Shown: positions 27,867 to 36,667, numbered from the stretch's first letter. The stretch is 64,000 nucleotides of DNA from Alkalimonas collagenimarina (GCF_030717845.1 NZ_JAUZVZ010000018.1:1-64000), one strand, 5' to 3'. The notes: generated by a model not told the origin, from the letters alone. Program-made: numbers and translations.

Positions 27867-27903
27867 GAAAACCCGTGCTAAATATTGACTACTTAGCACG
27901 GGT
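27867..27903 (-). terminator. Terminator overlapping the end of the small lipoprotein gene
   Basis: On the minus strand an 11-bp perfect stem (ACCCGTGCTAA / TTAGCACGGGT) is followed by TTTTC. The 5' arm includes the last codons and the TAA stop of the lipoprotein gene. Confidence 0.85.
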
Positions 27904-28513
27904 CTACCTTTAGATACAATGGCACAAGTACACAACCTTGAGGAGGGGCTTCCCAAGGATGCTCAGGTCCACAATCTATTTCTACTAAAAAGCTCGTTGC
28001 TGTCAACACTTGTGACCCCTCTCTGAATTGTGCCGTTACTACTTCGCTACCAAAGCCTGTTGACTCAAGATAGAGTGACATTTGTACCGATGTACCATTA
28101 TCTACCGCGTAGTAAAGCCAATCAGCTGCACCTGCAGGGTCAGCAATGCGTATCTGGTTGCCAACGGTAACAGTGCTGAATGCTTGGCTGGAAACAACAT
28201 AATCAGCATTTAACACTTCAACTAATACCTTCTGATTCAAAGGTGTAGAATAAGTATTAGTCTGTTGAAGTACAACATTAAAGTTGCGAATATGATTTTC
28301 GACATCTTGCTTAGACGGTTTCTGACAAGAAGGAATGCATAGTCTACCACTTCCTGTTACCTTTCTTGTTTCAACGGTTCCTCCACTTCCTCCGGTTACT
28401 TCAGGTGGAGCCTGTTCCTTAGTACTCTCACTTTCATAGCCGAGTATCAACTCGAAGCAGCCGATAAGAGCCAAGGACATTAGCAAAATACCTACAAAAG
28501 TTAATTTTCTCAT
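27893..28513 (-). CDS. Small cysteine-containing lipoprotein
   Basis: This 206-residue protein has lipobox LIGCF (Cys19), a low-complexity Glu/Thr/Gly spacer (residues 27-50) and a CIPSCQKPSKQDVENHI segment. It ends in a beta-rich C-terminal part with a Cys (VEIDCGPEHPW) and a final Cys in KVDPC. The C-terminal region resembles an Ig-like fold (SLYLESTGFGSEVVTAQF), but no Pfam-type family is recognised. It is the first gene of a two-gene module with the HEITH lipoprotein; a broken copy of the same gene stands in the same place in the inverted module at 24692. Confidence 0.75.
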   Translation of the reverse strand: MRKLTFVGILLMSLALIGCFELILGYESESTKEQAPPEVTGGSGGTVETRKVTGSGRLCIPSCQKPSKQDVENHIRNFNVVLQQTNTYSTPLNQKVLVEVLNADYVVSSQAFSTVTVGNQIRIADPAGAADWLYYAVDNGTSVQMSLYLESTGFGSEVVTAQFREGSQVLTATSFLVEIDCGPEHPWEAPPQGCVLVPLYLKVDPC

Positions 28514-28728
28514 ATATATTCACCTATTAGTTAATATTTAAATTAATAGAGGTTCATATCGTAAAAAAAAAGCAATAAAAGACAATATTTAAATGTAATT
28601 TTAGTCCTTCAAGTGTAGCAATTTGAGGCTAAGAGCAATTATTCTTTGGGCTATCGCCTTAGTTTACTTATTAATTGGAACTAGCATTTACGCTTATTCC
28701 ATGGATAATAACCGCTAAGAAACGACAC

Positions 28729-28734
28729 TATAAT
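28729..28734 (+). promoter_or_regulatory. Candidate -10 element of the Wadjet-like operon
   Basis: A perfect TATAAT lies 42 bases before the ATG of the SMC gene. No good -35 is found 16-18 bases upstream (TAATAA at the 17-base position), so the operon may be weakly expressed or depend on an activator. The gap 28514-28728 shows nothing else I can support. Confidence 0.35.
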
Positions 28735-28775
28735 GACACCATGGCAGCCGCTAAGAGTTGCCGACAGGATGCGCT

Positions 28776-31700
28776 ATGTCTCAATTACTTCGTATTGTGC
28801 TGCTCCATACCCATTTACCGGGCGTGGTAGAATTGCAACTGGATCAGCACACCAATATTTGTGGTACCAATGCCTCGGGTAAAACCACCTTGCAACGGCT
28901 GGTACCGGTGTTTTATGGCGAGCAGCCGAACCGCGTCGTACCGAAAACCCGCAAGAAATTCGATGAGTTTTATCTGCCCTACTCCAACAGTTACCTGATC
29001 TACGAATACCAGCGGGAGAACGGCGATGTCTGTCAGGTGGTGCTGACCAAAAAGAGCGATGGCGGTGTCGAGTACCGCTTTGTCGGGGCACCTTACCAAA
29101 GCGATTTTTATCTACAGCACAACGAAGATGGGGTGAAAGCTCTCAGTTACAACGACTGGGCCAGCGCTATGCGTGCTCGCTCGGATGTGCAGGTATCGGC
29201 TAAAATCAGTGCCACCAGCGAGTACCGCAGCATTATCCAGAACGACGCTGCTGCCCTGCGTGGCAACAATGCCGATAGCGTCAAGTTACGCCGCTTAGCT
29301 GCCAGTTTTAGCTTGGTGGCCAGTGGCCATAAGCTGCGCCACATCGAAAAGCTGGTCAGTGCCGTGCATGCCAAAGAAGGCAAAATGGATACCTTGAAAG
29401 CCATGCTGGCGGCCATTTTTGAAGAAGATGGCGTCACCCTGCCGACCACCAAGGTAAAAAATACCAAAGCACGGGAGTGGATCCTGCAGATGCGCCAATC
29501 GATGCGACTGGATCGTCTGCAGCAGGATTTTGAACGCTTGCAGCAACTGGCGCGGCAACTCGATGGAGCCGAGTCGCAACTGGCCGCCTTGCTGCCGCTG
29601 TTGCAAGAAGATGACCTGCAGCTCAAGCAACAACGGGCCGATGCGGAGCAGCAGGTCAATGCCCTGCGTCAACAACTGCAAAGCATCAAAGAACAATTTG
29701 GTCAGCAGCAACTTGAGCTAAGCAGTCGCCTTGCCAAGGCCGATGCCGACTTGCACGAAACCTCGTCCCGGCTGGATCGGTTGCAGCAGAAATTTGATGA
29801 TTTCGACAACAAAGACATGCCAAAATTGCAGCGTGACACCGATGCCCTGCCATTGTGGCGTGAAACCCTGCAAGAGCTGGCCGAGCAATATCAGTTGATG
29901 GTCGAGCAACATGGTGATCTGGAACGACAGCTGGAGCAGCGTAAAGCTAAACTAGGCGAAGCCTTCAATCGCTTAAGCGAGCAACATCGCGCCAAATCCA
30001 AACAACTGCAGCAACAAAAGGATCAGACCCGCGAGCAACAAGACAGCAAACTCGCCACGCTGGAGCAAGCCTTTCAGGCTGAGCTGCAACAACAGCAGCA
30101 GACGTTTGCTCACCAACTCAGTGAGTGCAGCAGCGCCATTGCCGTGCTGCAGAGTCAGCTCAACGCCTCACCGCTAACCGAAGCAGAGCATGATGAATTG
30201 CGCGCGGCTGAGCTTAGGCGTGAGCAGGCGCAGCAGCAAGCGCAACAACAAGCCAGGCAATTACAACAATTGCAAAAAAGCTATCAACAGGCGCAGCAAC
30301 AGCGTGATCAGGCCGATCAACAACTGGAGTTAAACCGCAAAGCACTACACAGTGCCGAGCAGCAATTGCACAGCCTGCATCGTCAGCTCAGCCCCGAGCA
30401 AGGCAGCTTGCGTCATTTTTTGCGCCTGCATTACAACGGTTGGGAACAAAAGCTGGGCAAGGTGCTGGATGAGCGCCTGCTAGAGCGCCATGATCTACAG
30501 CCGCATCTGGTTGATCTGACCGATAGCCTCTATGGCTTGCAACTCGATGCAGCCGCCATCGATACCCCTGACTACGCGCAGGATGAAGCCGCCATTCGTC
30601 ATAGCATCCATGCCGCCGAGCAGCAGCTGGAGCAAGCCAACACAGATAAGGTGGCGGCCGAAAAAGCCCTGAAAGACAAACACGAACATGCCGAGCAGAT
30701 TCGGGCGCAACTGGAGCAAGCGGAATGGCAACTGACCCAGTACGAACAGAATATCGACTATGCCAGTGATGCCCGCAACCGGTTAGAGGCGGCGCAACGC
30801 GAGCTGATTAAACAGCGCCAAGCGACCGTGCGAACAGAACTGACCGATCGCCAGCAGCAGTTGGAAAAAATGAAGCAGCAGCAACAGCAGGATCTGCAGG
30901 CTTTTACCGACGATCACAACAGCCAGAAAATGGAGCTAAAAGCCGACTGGCAAGCGGAGCTGCAGGTGTTCGATGAACAAATGGATGAGCTCGAGCAGCA
31001 ACTTGATCGCAAGCGTGAAGACAATAAAAGCCAGTTACGTGAGCTGCAGCAGGCTTTTGCTGAAGAGTTATCGGCCAAAGGCATCGATCCACGTCGTTTG
31101 TCTGAACTGCGTCAAAAACAAGATCAGCTAAAAGCGGAAATTCAGGCAGTTACTGAGCGCCAAAACGAGCTAAGCAATTGGCAGAGCTTTATGCAGCTGG
31201 ACTGGCAGCAATTACGCCCTCAGCTGTTGGAGCAAGAAACCAGCCTGAAGCAGCAACAGCGCAGCGCCAAACAGGCACTGGAACAACTAAAAGCCGATTA
31301 CAGCCAGCAGCAAAAACAGTTGGATCACAACAAGCGCCAGCAGCAAGAGAAAATGCAACATGCCGAACAGCGCCTTGCGCAGTTAAAGCCGTGCTTAAGC
31401 AAGCTGGCTGAGCTGCACTTAGCCAGCGCCGCCCCTGCCAGTCTGGAACCTGCCGCTGATGTGATTGAGCGCCTGGCACGAGCCAACGAAGCGCTGGAGC
31501 AACGTAGTAAACTCGATAGCGCCTTGCAACATGCGATGGAGCAATTTGAAGGTATGCTCAGCAAAGATGCCGGCAGCGAGTTTCTCGATCGGCTGGAGCA
31601 TGAAAAACGTAAACTGCCTGAATACGCTGGCAAACGCCAGCAACTCCCCATACTGGCTGACTTGCTGCGCATTTTACAAGATGCCCGGCAGCAGTTGTTG

Positions 31701-32441
31701 GAGATGGGCGAGAACATCGGCGGCGATCTGAAAAAGTTTTTCACCGTCTTTAGCGACATCAACCGCCGCATTGCCCTGCAAAGCCGCCGTTTAAGCGAAG
31801 CCGTAGCCGACGATTTGGTGCTGGAAGGCATCAGTCGCTCCGAAGTGCGTATTCTGTCGACCATCGATGAGCTTGGTTTCTGGCAGCCACTGAAGCACTT
31901 CGCCAAGCTTTACGATGACTGGGGTGCCTCCGGTAAAGCCCTGCCCTCCGAACAGTACCTAAACGCACTGGCCGATGTGGTCGAGCTGCTACGCGCCGAC
32001 GAGCAATACAGCATCGAGTCGCTGCTACGACTGGAGCTGCACCTCAGTGAGGGCGGCTCCGAGCTGGTGATTAAAAACGACAGGCAACTATTGGAATCGT
32101 CCAGCCATGGTATGGCGTACTTAATTTTGTGCAAATACCTGCTGGCTTTTACCCGCTTGCTGCGTGGTGAGGCCAACGTCAGTATTCACTGGCCGATTGA
32201 TGAAATTGGTACCTTAGCCTATCACAACGTGGAAAAACTGTTTCAAGCCTGTAGTAGCAACAATATCGTCATTGTTGGCGCCTTCCCGAACCCGGAGTCT
32301 GACGTACTGATGCTATTCCAGCACCGCTATTTGATCGAGCCGAGCCAGCAAGACCCAAGCAAGCGCCAACTGAAACGCATTCAACCCAAAGTCAGCCGCC
32401 TTGCTGAGCGACTGGCGCAGAAACAGCAGGAGGCCAGCTGA
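28776..32441 (+). CDS. SMC/MukB-like ATPase of a Wadjet/Mks defence complex (JetC/MksB-like)
   Basis: This 1221-residue protein has an ATPase head split by a very long Gln-rich coiled coil (about residues 240-950). Walker A is GTNASGKT (residues 30-37). The C-terminal head has the signature-like SSSHGMAYLILCKYLLAF and Walker B IHWPIDE with Asp1142/Glu1143. It resembles DUF3584/MukB-like SMC proteins of the JetC/MksB group. In family members such complexes extrude DNA loops and recognise small circular plasmids, which a Toprim nuclease then cuts. The ATG at 28776 is preferred to a TTG 18 bases upstream because Walker A then sits at the usual distance. The stop overlaps the next start. Confidence 0.85.
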   Translation: MSQLLRIVLLHTHLPGVVELQLDQHTNICGTNASGKTTLQRLVPVFYGEQPNRVVPKTRKKFDEFYLPYSNSYLIYEYQRENGDVCQVVLTKKSDGGVEYRFVGAPYQSDFYLQHNEDGVKALSYNDWASAMRARSDVQVSAKISATSEYRSIIQNDAAALRGNNADSVKLRRLAASFSLVASGHKLRHIEKLVSAVHAKEGKMDTLKAMLAAIFEEDGVTLPTTKVKNTKAREWILQMRQSMRLDRLQQDFERLQQLARQLDGAESQLAALLPLLQEDDLQLKQQRADAEQQVNALRQQLQSIKEQFGQQQLELSSRLAKADADLHETSSRLDRLQQKFDDFDNKDMPKLQRDTDALPLWRETLQELAEQYQLMVEQHGDLERQLEQRKAKLGEAFNRLSEQHRAKSKQLQQQKDQTREQQDSKLATLEQAFQAELQQQQQTFAHQLSECSSAIAVLQSQLNASPLTEAEHDELRAAELRREQAQQQAQQQARQLQQLQKSYQQAQQQRDQADQQLELNRKALHSAEQQLHSLHRQLSPEQGSLRHFLRLHYNGWEQKLGKVLDERLLERHDLQPHLVDLTDSLYGLQLDAAAIDTPDYAQDEAAIRHSIHAAEQQLEQANTDKVAAEKALKDKHEHAEQIRAQLEQAEWQLTQYEQNIDYASDARNRLEAAQRELIKQRQATVRTELTDRQQQLEKMKQQQQQDLQAFTDDHNSQKMELKADWQAELQVFDEQMDELEQQLDRKREDNKSQLRELQQAFAEELSAKGIDPRRLSELRQKQDQLKAEIQAVTERQNELSNWQSFMQLDWQQLRPQLLEQETSLKQQQRSAKQALEQLKADYSQQQKQLDHNKRQQQEKMQHAEQRLAQLKPCLSKLAELHLASAAPASLEPAADVIERLARANEALEQRSKLDSALQHAMEQFEGMLSKDAGSEFLDRLEHEKRKLPEYAGKRQQLPILADLLRILQDARQQLLEMGENIGGDLKKFFTVFSDINRRIALQSRRLSEAVADDLVLEGISRSEVRILSTIDELGFWQPLKHFAKLYDDWGASGKALPSEQYLNALADVVELLRADEQYSIESLLRLELHLSEGGSELVIKNDRQLLESSSHGMAYLILCKYLLAFTRLLRGEANVSIHWPIDEIGTLAYHNVEKLFQACSSNNIVIVGAFPNPESDVLMLFQHRYLIEPSQQDPSKRQLKRIQPKVSRLAERLAQKQQEAS

Positions 32442-33061
32442 TGTTACACCATGGTCCTTTACTGGAACGGCTACTAGCCGGAGATTTTATCTGTCAGATC
32501 AGCGATGAAGATGCCTTTCGTCACCTCAGCAATGAGCAAGCGCAGCAGGAGATTGACCACTATTTGCGTCCGCTCAACCGCCGTCTGGTCAGCAATGATG
32601 ACCACAGCGTGTTTTACCTTGGGTACCATGAGCTGAATAAAAACGCCCGTGAGCACTTAAGCAGCCAGTTTGCCCTCACCGTGCAATCCTTGTTGCCTTT
32701 GCTCGAATGGCTGCAACTGGTGCAAGAGACACTGGGCCGCGACAGCGCCTTAACCGCTGGTGACACCATCAAGCTGCAGGAATTTGTGCTGCGCACCGAA
32801 GACAACCAAAGCTTGCGACAACGGCTACAGACTCTGGCCAGCGACCGCTTTTTCAACAGCCAGAGTGAGCAGTTGGACAGTCAGGTCAAATTGATTTTTC
32901 GTCGTTTAAAAGAGCACGGCTACCTGCTTCAGCCCCATGCTGAGCGGCAGTATTACGTGGTGACCGGCAAAATTGATTACCTGCTGGATGTGATCCGCTT
33001 TATCCGCGATGAAGAGCAGCTACCGGTAGACGATACACCAAGTCAGGAGGCTCTGCTCTGA
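32441..33061 (+). CDS. MukE-like condensin subunit (JetB/MksE-like)
   Basis: This 206-residue protein follows the SMC gene with an overlapping stop/start (TGATG). It has no signal peptide and is all-alpha/winged-helix in character: SDEDAFRHLSNEQAQQEIDH, then FRRLKEHGYLLQPHAERQYY, a wing-like element. Its size and place between the SMC and the kleisin fit MksE/JetB, the dimer that binds the kleisin and DNA. Identity rests mainly on context, size and fold-like pattern rather than on a sharp motif. Confidence 0.75.
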   Translation: MLHHGPLLERLLAGDFICQISDEDAFRHLSNEQAQQEIDHYLRPLNRRLVSNDDHSVFYLGYHELNKNAREHLSSQFALTVQSLLPLLEWLQLVQETLGRDSALTAGDTIKLQEFVLRTEDNQSLRQRLQTLASDRFFNSQSEQLDSQVKLIFRRLKEHGYLLQPHAERQYYVVTGKIDYLLDVIRFIRDEEQLPVDDTPSQEALL

Positions 33062-34302
33062 TGGCTCCGCTCGATAGCACACTCACCTCCAACTTGTTTG
33101 CCATCGGCGCCGAGCGGCTGGCCCTGCTTGGCAAGCATCATAAAGCATTGATGCAGGGCTATCTGGATGGTCAGGTGGATGAAACCACCTTCAGCGAAGC
33201 TGCCTTAAAAAAACTGATCGCAGCCCGTATTTTATGGCGGCCAGACGAGCAACAACCGCTTGCGCTCAGACCACTGGTCAGTGAGCTGATTGCCAGCATG
33301 GTGGCCGATGAAAACCGCCGTCAGATCAATGCCGACGTGGCCGAAAAGCTGGAGCAGATCCGCAATCGGGTACAAGCCTACCGCGATGCCCAATTCAAGG
33401 GCGATTACAGTGTGGCCGAGCTGCAGCTGCAACGCCTGACCGAGCATGTTCATGATTTAAGTGGCCAGTTTGAAGAAGCCATCGACAGTCTCTGGCACCG
33501 GTTAAACAGCGACTTTGGTTTTGTCAGTAGCCTCGATGAAAAAATCCGTGAAAACGAGCGCGCGCAAAAGCAGCTGCGCCGTCTTTTGGATGGTCTCGAT
33601 TTACTGAATTTTGATGAGTTGATCGAGCTATCCGAAGGCAACAGTCATCTACGCAAACTGTTGGTCAGTCAGTTGCAAAACCAGCTCAGCTCACACCACA
33701 GCAGCTTATTGGAAGTGCAAAAACGGCTGGTACAGCTGTTGGCCAAGTTCCGCCAGCAGCAAGCCCGCTCCATGCTGATTACCAATATGGCAGCGTTTTT
33801 GCGCCAGCACCCGAAATACCAACCGGCCGATTACCCCAATCGCTCCGAATTGCCCGGGCTGTTTAATCAGGCCCCGGCAATCCGGCCACAAGCCGCCATC
33901 GCGCTGGATAAAGCGTCCGAGCGTGATATTCTGGCCGAGCTGCTGCAAGCCCTGCCCAAACCAAACCGTATTGAGTTGCCCGAACTGCACAGCGCCAACT
34001 TCGCCGAACAGCTGGTCGATGAAGCCATCATGGCGCGGCAACAAGCCCTGAAAACCGATGTCGAGAACTTCTATCTAAAGGTCATCGATCGAGGTGGCAA
34101 GCTAAGCGCTCTGGATTATCTAAACGAGCAGCAGCTCAGCTGGGACAGCGAAATTTGGCTGTACCAAATTCTGGCCGATTACCAGGCGTTGCCGCGAGAA
34201 GAAAAGCAAATGTTCGCCATTCGCCGCGATGAAACCCCGGCCAGCGAGGTTAACCAACTGATGCTGATCCGCGATATCCAGATTGCACTGCGAGCCGCCT
34301 GA
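33061..34302 (+). CDS. Kleisin-like subunit (JetA/MksF-like)
   Basis: This 413-residue alpha-helical protein overlaps its neighbours by one base on each side. It begins with a winged-helix-like segment (residues 15-70), then a helical region with heptads (residues 95-250). The C-terminal part ends KQMFAIRRDETPASEVNQLM, which may be the second winged-helix that contacts the SMC head. The order helical N-domain, coiled linker, C-terminal wHTH is that of MukF/JetA kleisins, although it is shorter than a typical type I JetA. Confidence 0.72.
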   Translation: MAPLDSTLTSNLFAIGAERLALLGKHHKALMQGYLDGQVDETTFSEAALKKLIAARILWRPDEQQPLALRPLVSELIASMVADENRRQINADVAEKLEQIRNRVQAYRDAQFKGDYSVAELQLQRLTEHVHDLSGQFEEAIDSLWHRLNSDFGFVSSLDEKIRENERAQKQLRRLLDGLDLLNFDELIELSEGNSHLRKLLVSQLQNQLSSHHSSLLEVQKRLVQLLAKFRQQQARSMLITNMAAFLRQHPKYQPADYPNRSELPGLFNQAPAIRPQAAIALDKASERDILAELLQALPKPNRIELPELHSANFAEQLVDEAIMARQQALKTDVENFYLKVIDRGGKLSALDYLNEQQLSWDSEIWLYQILADYQALPREEKQMFAIRRDETPASEVNQLMLIRDIQIALRAA

Positions 34303-35162
34303 TGCATAACGCCCTGAGCTTACAGGCGCTCAACTGGCTACAACAGCTGGATCAACGGCTAAAGCGCGATGGTAGTGCCTTGATAAAAACCAGCGGCAAG
34401 TTGGCTGCTCAGGTCATTCACTGGTGTATCGAACAGCAGCTATTACCCGACCATAGCGCCACCCTGCCCAAAGTGCAGTTTAATCAGGCCTTACTGGAGC
34501 AGATTGCCGTGACACAACGGCAATTAAAACAGGCCTGCTTCAGAGAAAGCGTCAGCCAACACGATCGGTTACAACAAGCTCATTACGCGGAGCAAGAATT
34601 GAAAACTGCAGGTTTAAGCCCGCGCCAATCCCGAGTATTGCTTAGATTGAAGCATACTGCCCGCATCGCCAACTTACCAGTACAAACAGTTGATATCGAT
34701 TGGCAGCAGTTAGCCTTAAACGATTACGATGCTCTGCTGGTGGTAGAAAACCTGGATTGTTTTTATCAATTAGAATGCTTTACCTTGGACCTGCCGTATC
34801 AACAACCTCTGGTCATTTATCGCGGCGACAGCCATTACGGTAGTGGTTGCAAATCACTAAAAACCCAGTGGCTTCAGCAGCAAAAGCCCACCATTTATTT
34901 CGGCGACTTTGATGTAAAGGGGGTTAGTATTGCGCTGCACGAAGGCTATGATGCCATGCTATTGCCTGAATTTGCCGAGCTGCAAAGTCACGCCAGCGCC
35001 GCCATGTTACCAGACCAACAACTCAAGTTCCTCGCTAGCATCAATGAAAAATGCGTAAGCACAGCATTCCAACCCTACCAGCAATTGCTTTGCCAACAAC
35101 TAAAAGGCCTGCGCCAGCAGAATATGCAGGGGGTGCAACTTAAACCAGTGACAGTGCACTAA
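34302..35162 (+). CDS. Toprim nuclease subunit (JetD/MksG-like)
   Basis: This 286-residue protein is the last of four overlapping genes. The C-terminal half has a Toprim fold: the catalytic glutamate E149 in LLVVENLDCFYQL and the acidic pair D202/D204 in IYFGDFDVKGVS, followed by helices. In Wadjet and MksBEFG systems the Toprim protein cleaves plasmid DNA brought in by the loop-extruding SMC. The N-terminal half (residues 1-130) is helical and probably holds the DNA-binding arm. Its length is shorter than type I JetD, so the subtype cannot be fixed by eye. Confidence 0.82.
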   Translation: MHNALSLQALNWLQQLDQRLKRDGSALIKTSGKLAAQVIHWCIEQQLLPDHSATLPKVQFNQALLEQIAVTQRQLKQACFRESVSQHDRLQQAHYAEQELKTAGLSPRQSRVLLRLKHTARIANLPVQTVDIDWQQLALNDYDALLVVENLDCFYQLECFTLDLPYQQPLVIYRGDSHYGSGCKSLKTQWLQQQKPTIYFGDFDVKGVSIALHEGYDAMLLPEFAELQSHASAAMLPDQQLKFLASINEKCVSTAFQPYQQLLCQQLKGLRQQNMQGVQLKPVTVH

Positions 35163-35233
35163 CCTCTTATCCTTTATTTTATAGAGCTATTTAGCCAATT
35201 AGCCTACAGGGGATTAATTAATCGCCTACAACC

Positions 35234-35321
35234 TTACATATGTCCAGCATATGTAATTTTAGTGCAGGTAAAGTTACATATGGAAATCAAATATCCACTT
35301 ACTTGCCTTATCTTACATATG
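35234..35321. repeat. Four copies of TTACATATG, one pair forming a palindrome
   Basis: TTACATATG occurs at 35234, 35274 and 35313, and as its reverse complement CATATGTAA at 35248. The first two units form a perfect inverted repeat with 9-bp arms and the spacer TCCAG. The three forward copies are 40 and 39 bases apart. They lie in the convergent gap between the Toprim gene and fic, downstream of both, so they are not in a promoter position for either. Confidence 0.9.
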
Positions 35322-35336
35322 GGCCGCAGGGCTTTA

Positions 35337-36470
35337 CTAAGCGCCAAATAAGCTTAAATATCGAGTGAAAACAAAAACCCGATTACGCTGGTAACCGGTG
35401 ATTTCTTGCAACATACCATCATGGGTCATCTTATTTAGTAATGCTGAGGCAGTTTGGTGGCTCACCTCAAGTAACCCGCTTGCTTGTATTGCTGTAATAG
35501 CAGGACGACGATATAAATGGCGCAACAACAGCTGGACATTTTCAGCTCGCTTACCGTAAGAAAATGCCAACTGATCCATGTCCCTTCTAAGCTCCAAGAT
35601 ACTTTCAAAGGTTTGCTTACCTTTTCCTGCTGTTTCGATGACAGCTGATAGAAAGAACTTCACCCAATGAGTCATATCATCAGACATCCTAACTCGCATA
35701 AGAGCATCGTAATAGCTAGCTCTATTTCGCTCAAAAAAATCGGAAAGATATAGGGACGGCTTGCGGAGTAGGCCCTTACCAACTAGGTACAGCGCTATCA
35801 TCAGTCGTCCGATACGCCCATTACCATCAAGGAAAGGGTGGATGGTTTCAAACTGATAATGACTTATAGCTATACGAATTAAATCCGGCACATTAATATT
35901 TTCGTTGTGCCAAAACAGTTCAAGATCACCCATCAAAGCTGTAACTTCCTCTTGATGAGGAGGAATGAATACTGCGTCAGCTAGGCCACTGCCACCAATC
36001 CAGTTTTGCGAGGTACGGAACTCCCCTGGCGTTTTGTGTTCGCCACGAACGCCCTGCATCAAGACTGCATGTGTATGCTTCAATAAGCGGTTGGATAAAG
36101 GTAGGCGTTGCAGTTCATCCACGGCTTCATTGATGGCTTGAATATAATTCTGCACCTCTTGCCAGTCATCACGCTTTTCTGGTGCCAGCTGGCTGCTATC
36201 TAGTACAGCTTCATCAATGTGGGTTTGTGTCCCTTCGATTCGAGATGAGTTGTTTGCTTCCTTAGTGATGTGCATTTGAATAAACATATCAACATCCGGC
36301 ACAATCAACGTGAATGCATCCAGTTCTGCCAGCGCCCTCGAAGCCCGCTCTAATAAAGTATTGATTTTCGGATCTTCCCAGCTCCATTCGCGGTTGACAG
36401 GTACAGGTGAAAAGCTTTTGTATTGGTATTGCTGCAGCCACTGGCCCGCTGTAAAGGTTTCAAACTTCAT
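35337..36470 (-). CDS. Fic family AMP-transferase with N-terminal inhibitory motif
   Basis: This 377-residue protein has the Fic core motif HPFLDGNGRIGR from residue 211. An N-terminal inhibitory S-x3-E-G segment (SSRIEG, residues 75-80) makes it class II, self-inhibited. The C-terminal part (about 290-377) has a winged-helix with PAITAIQASGLLEVSHQTAS as the recognition helix. Fic proteins transfer AMP from ATP to hydroxyl groups of target proteins. The ATG at 36470 has a good AAGGAG at the right spacing. The 3' end of an hsdS-like gene lies just upstream on the same strand, so this is likely the fic gene of a lost type I R-M operon. Confidence 0.9.
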   Translation of the reverse strand: MKFETFTAGQWLQQYQYKSFSPVPVNREWSWEDPKINTLLERASRALAELDAFTLIVPDVDMFIQMHITKEANNSSRIEGTQTHIDEAVLDSSQLAPEKRDDWQEVQNYIQAINEAVDELQRLPLSNRLLKHTHAVLMQGVRGEHKTPGEFRTSQNWIGGSGLADAVFIPPHQEEVTALMGDLELFWHNENINVPDLIRIAISHYQFETIHPFLDGNGRIGRLMIALYLVGKGLLRKPSLYLSDFFERNRASYYDALMRVRMSDDMTHWVKFFLSAVIETAGKGKQTFESILELRRDMDQLAFSYGKRAENVQLLLRHLYRRPAITAIQASGLLEVSHQTASALLNKMTHDGMLQEITGYQRNRVFVFTRYLSLFGA

Positions 36471-36493
36471 AGGCACTCCTTGCTTCTTTGCAT

Positions 36494-36622
36494 TTAGGCT
36501 TTACGCTCTTTTTTACTCATTTTAATTTTGATGTTAGCTGCTTTTTCTACCTGAATACGCGCCAGTAAAGCACTAGCTGGTTTATCGCTCGGATCTTGTG
36601 GGACCAGCAACTCATAACCAAT
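36494..36622 (-). pseudogene. C-terminal remnant of a type I R-M specificity subunit (HsdS)
   Basis: On the minus strand the frame reads IGYELLVPQDPSDKPASALL, then ARIQVEKAANIKIK and MSKKERKA, and ends in TAA. The LVPQDPxDxPASxLLxRIxxEK pattern is the common C-terminus of HsdS and related proteins. An in-frame TAG (36623-36625) precedes it and nothing upstream matches HsdS. It ends 23 bases before the fic ATG, the place that hsdS occupies in hsdM-hsdS-fic-hsdR operons. Confidence 0.7.
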
Positions 36623-36667
36623 CTAGAGCATAAGTTGCTGTTTCGCAATTTAAAACAAGATAAAGAG

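Noticed and set aside
28623-28718. Possible 31-residue membrane peptide starting with TTG (RLRAIILWAIALVYLLIG...) before the SMC gene.
   Set aside because: There is no good Shine-Dalgarno, the start codon is TTG, and the sequence is AT-rich intergenic DNA where a hydrophobic frame arises easily.
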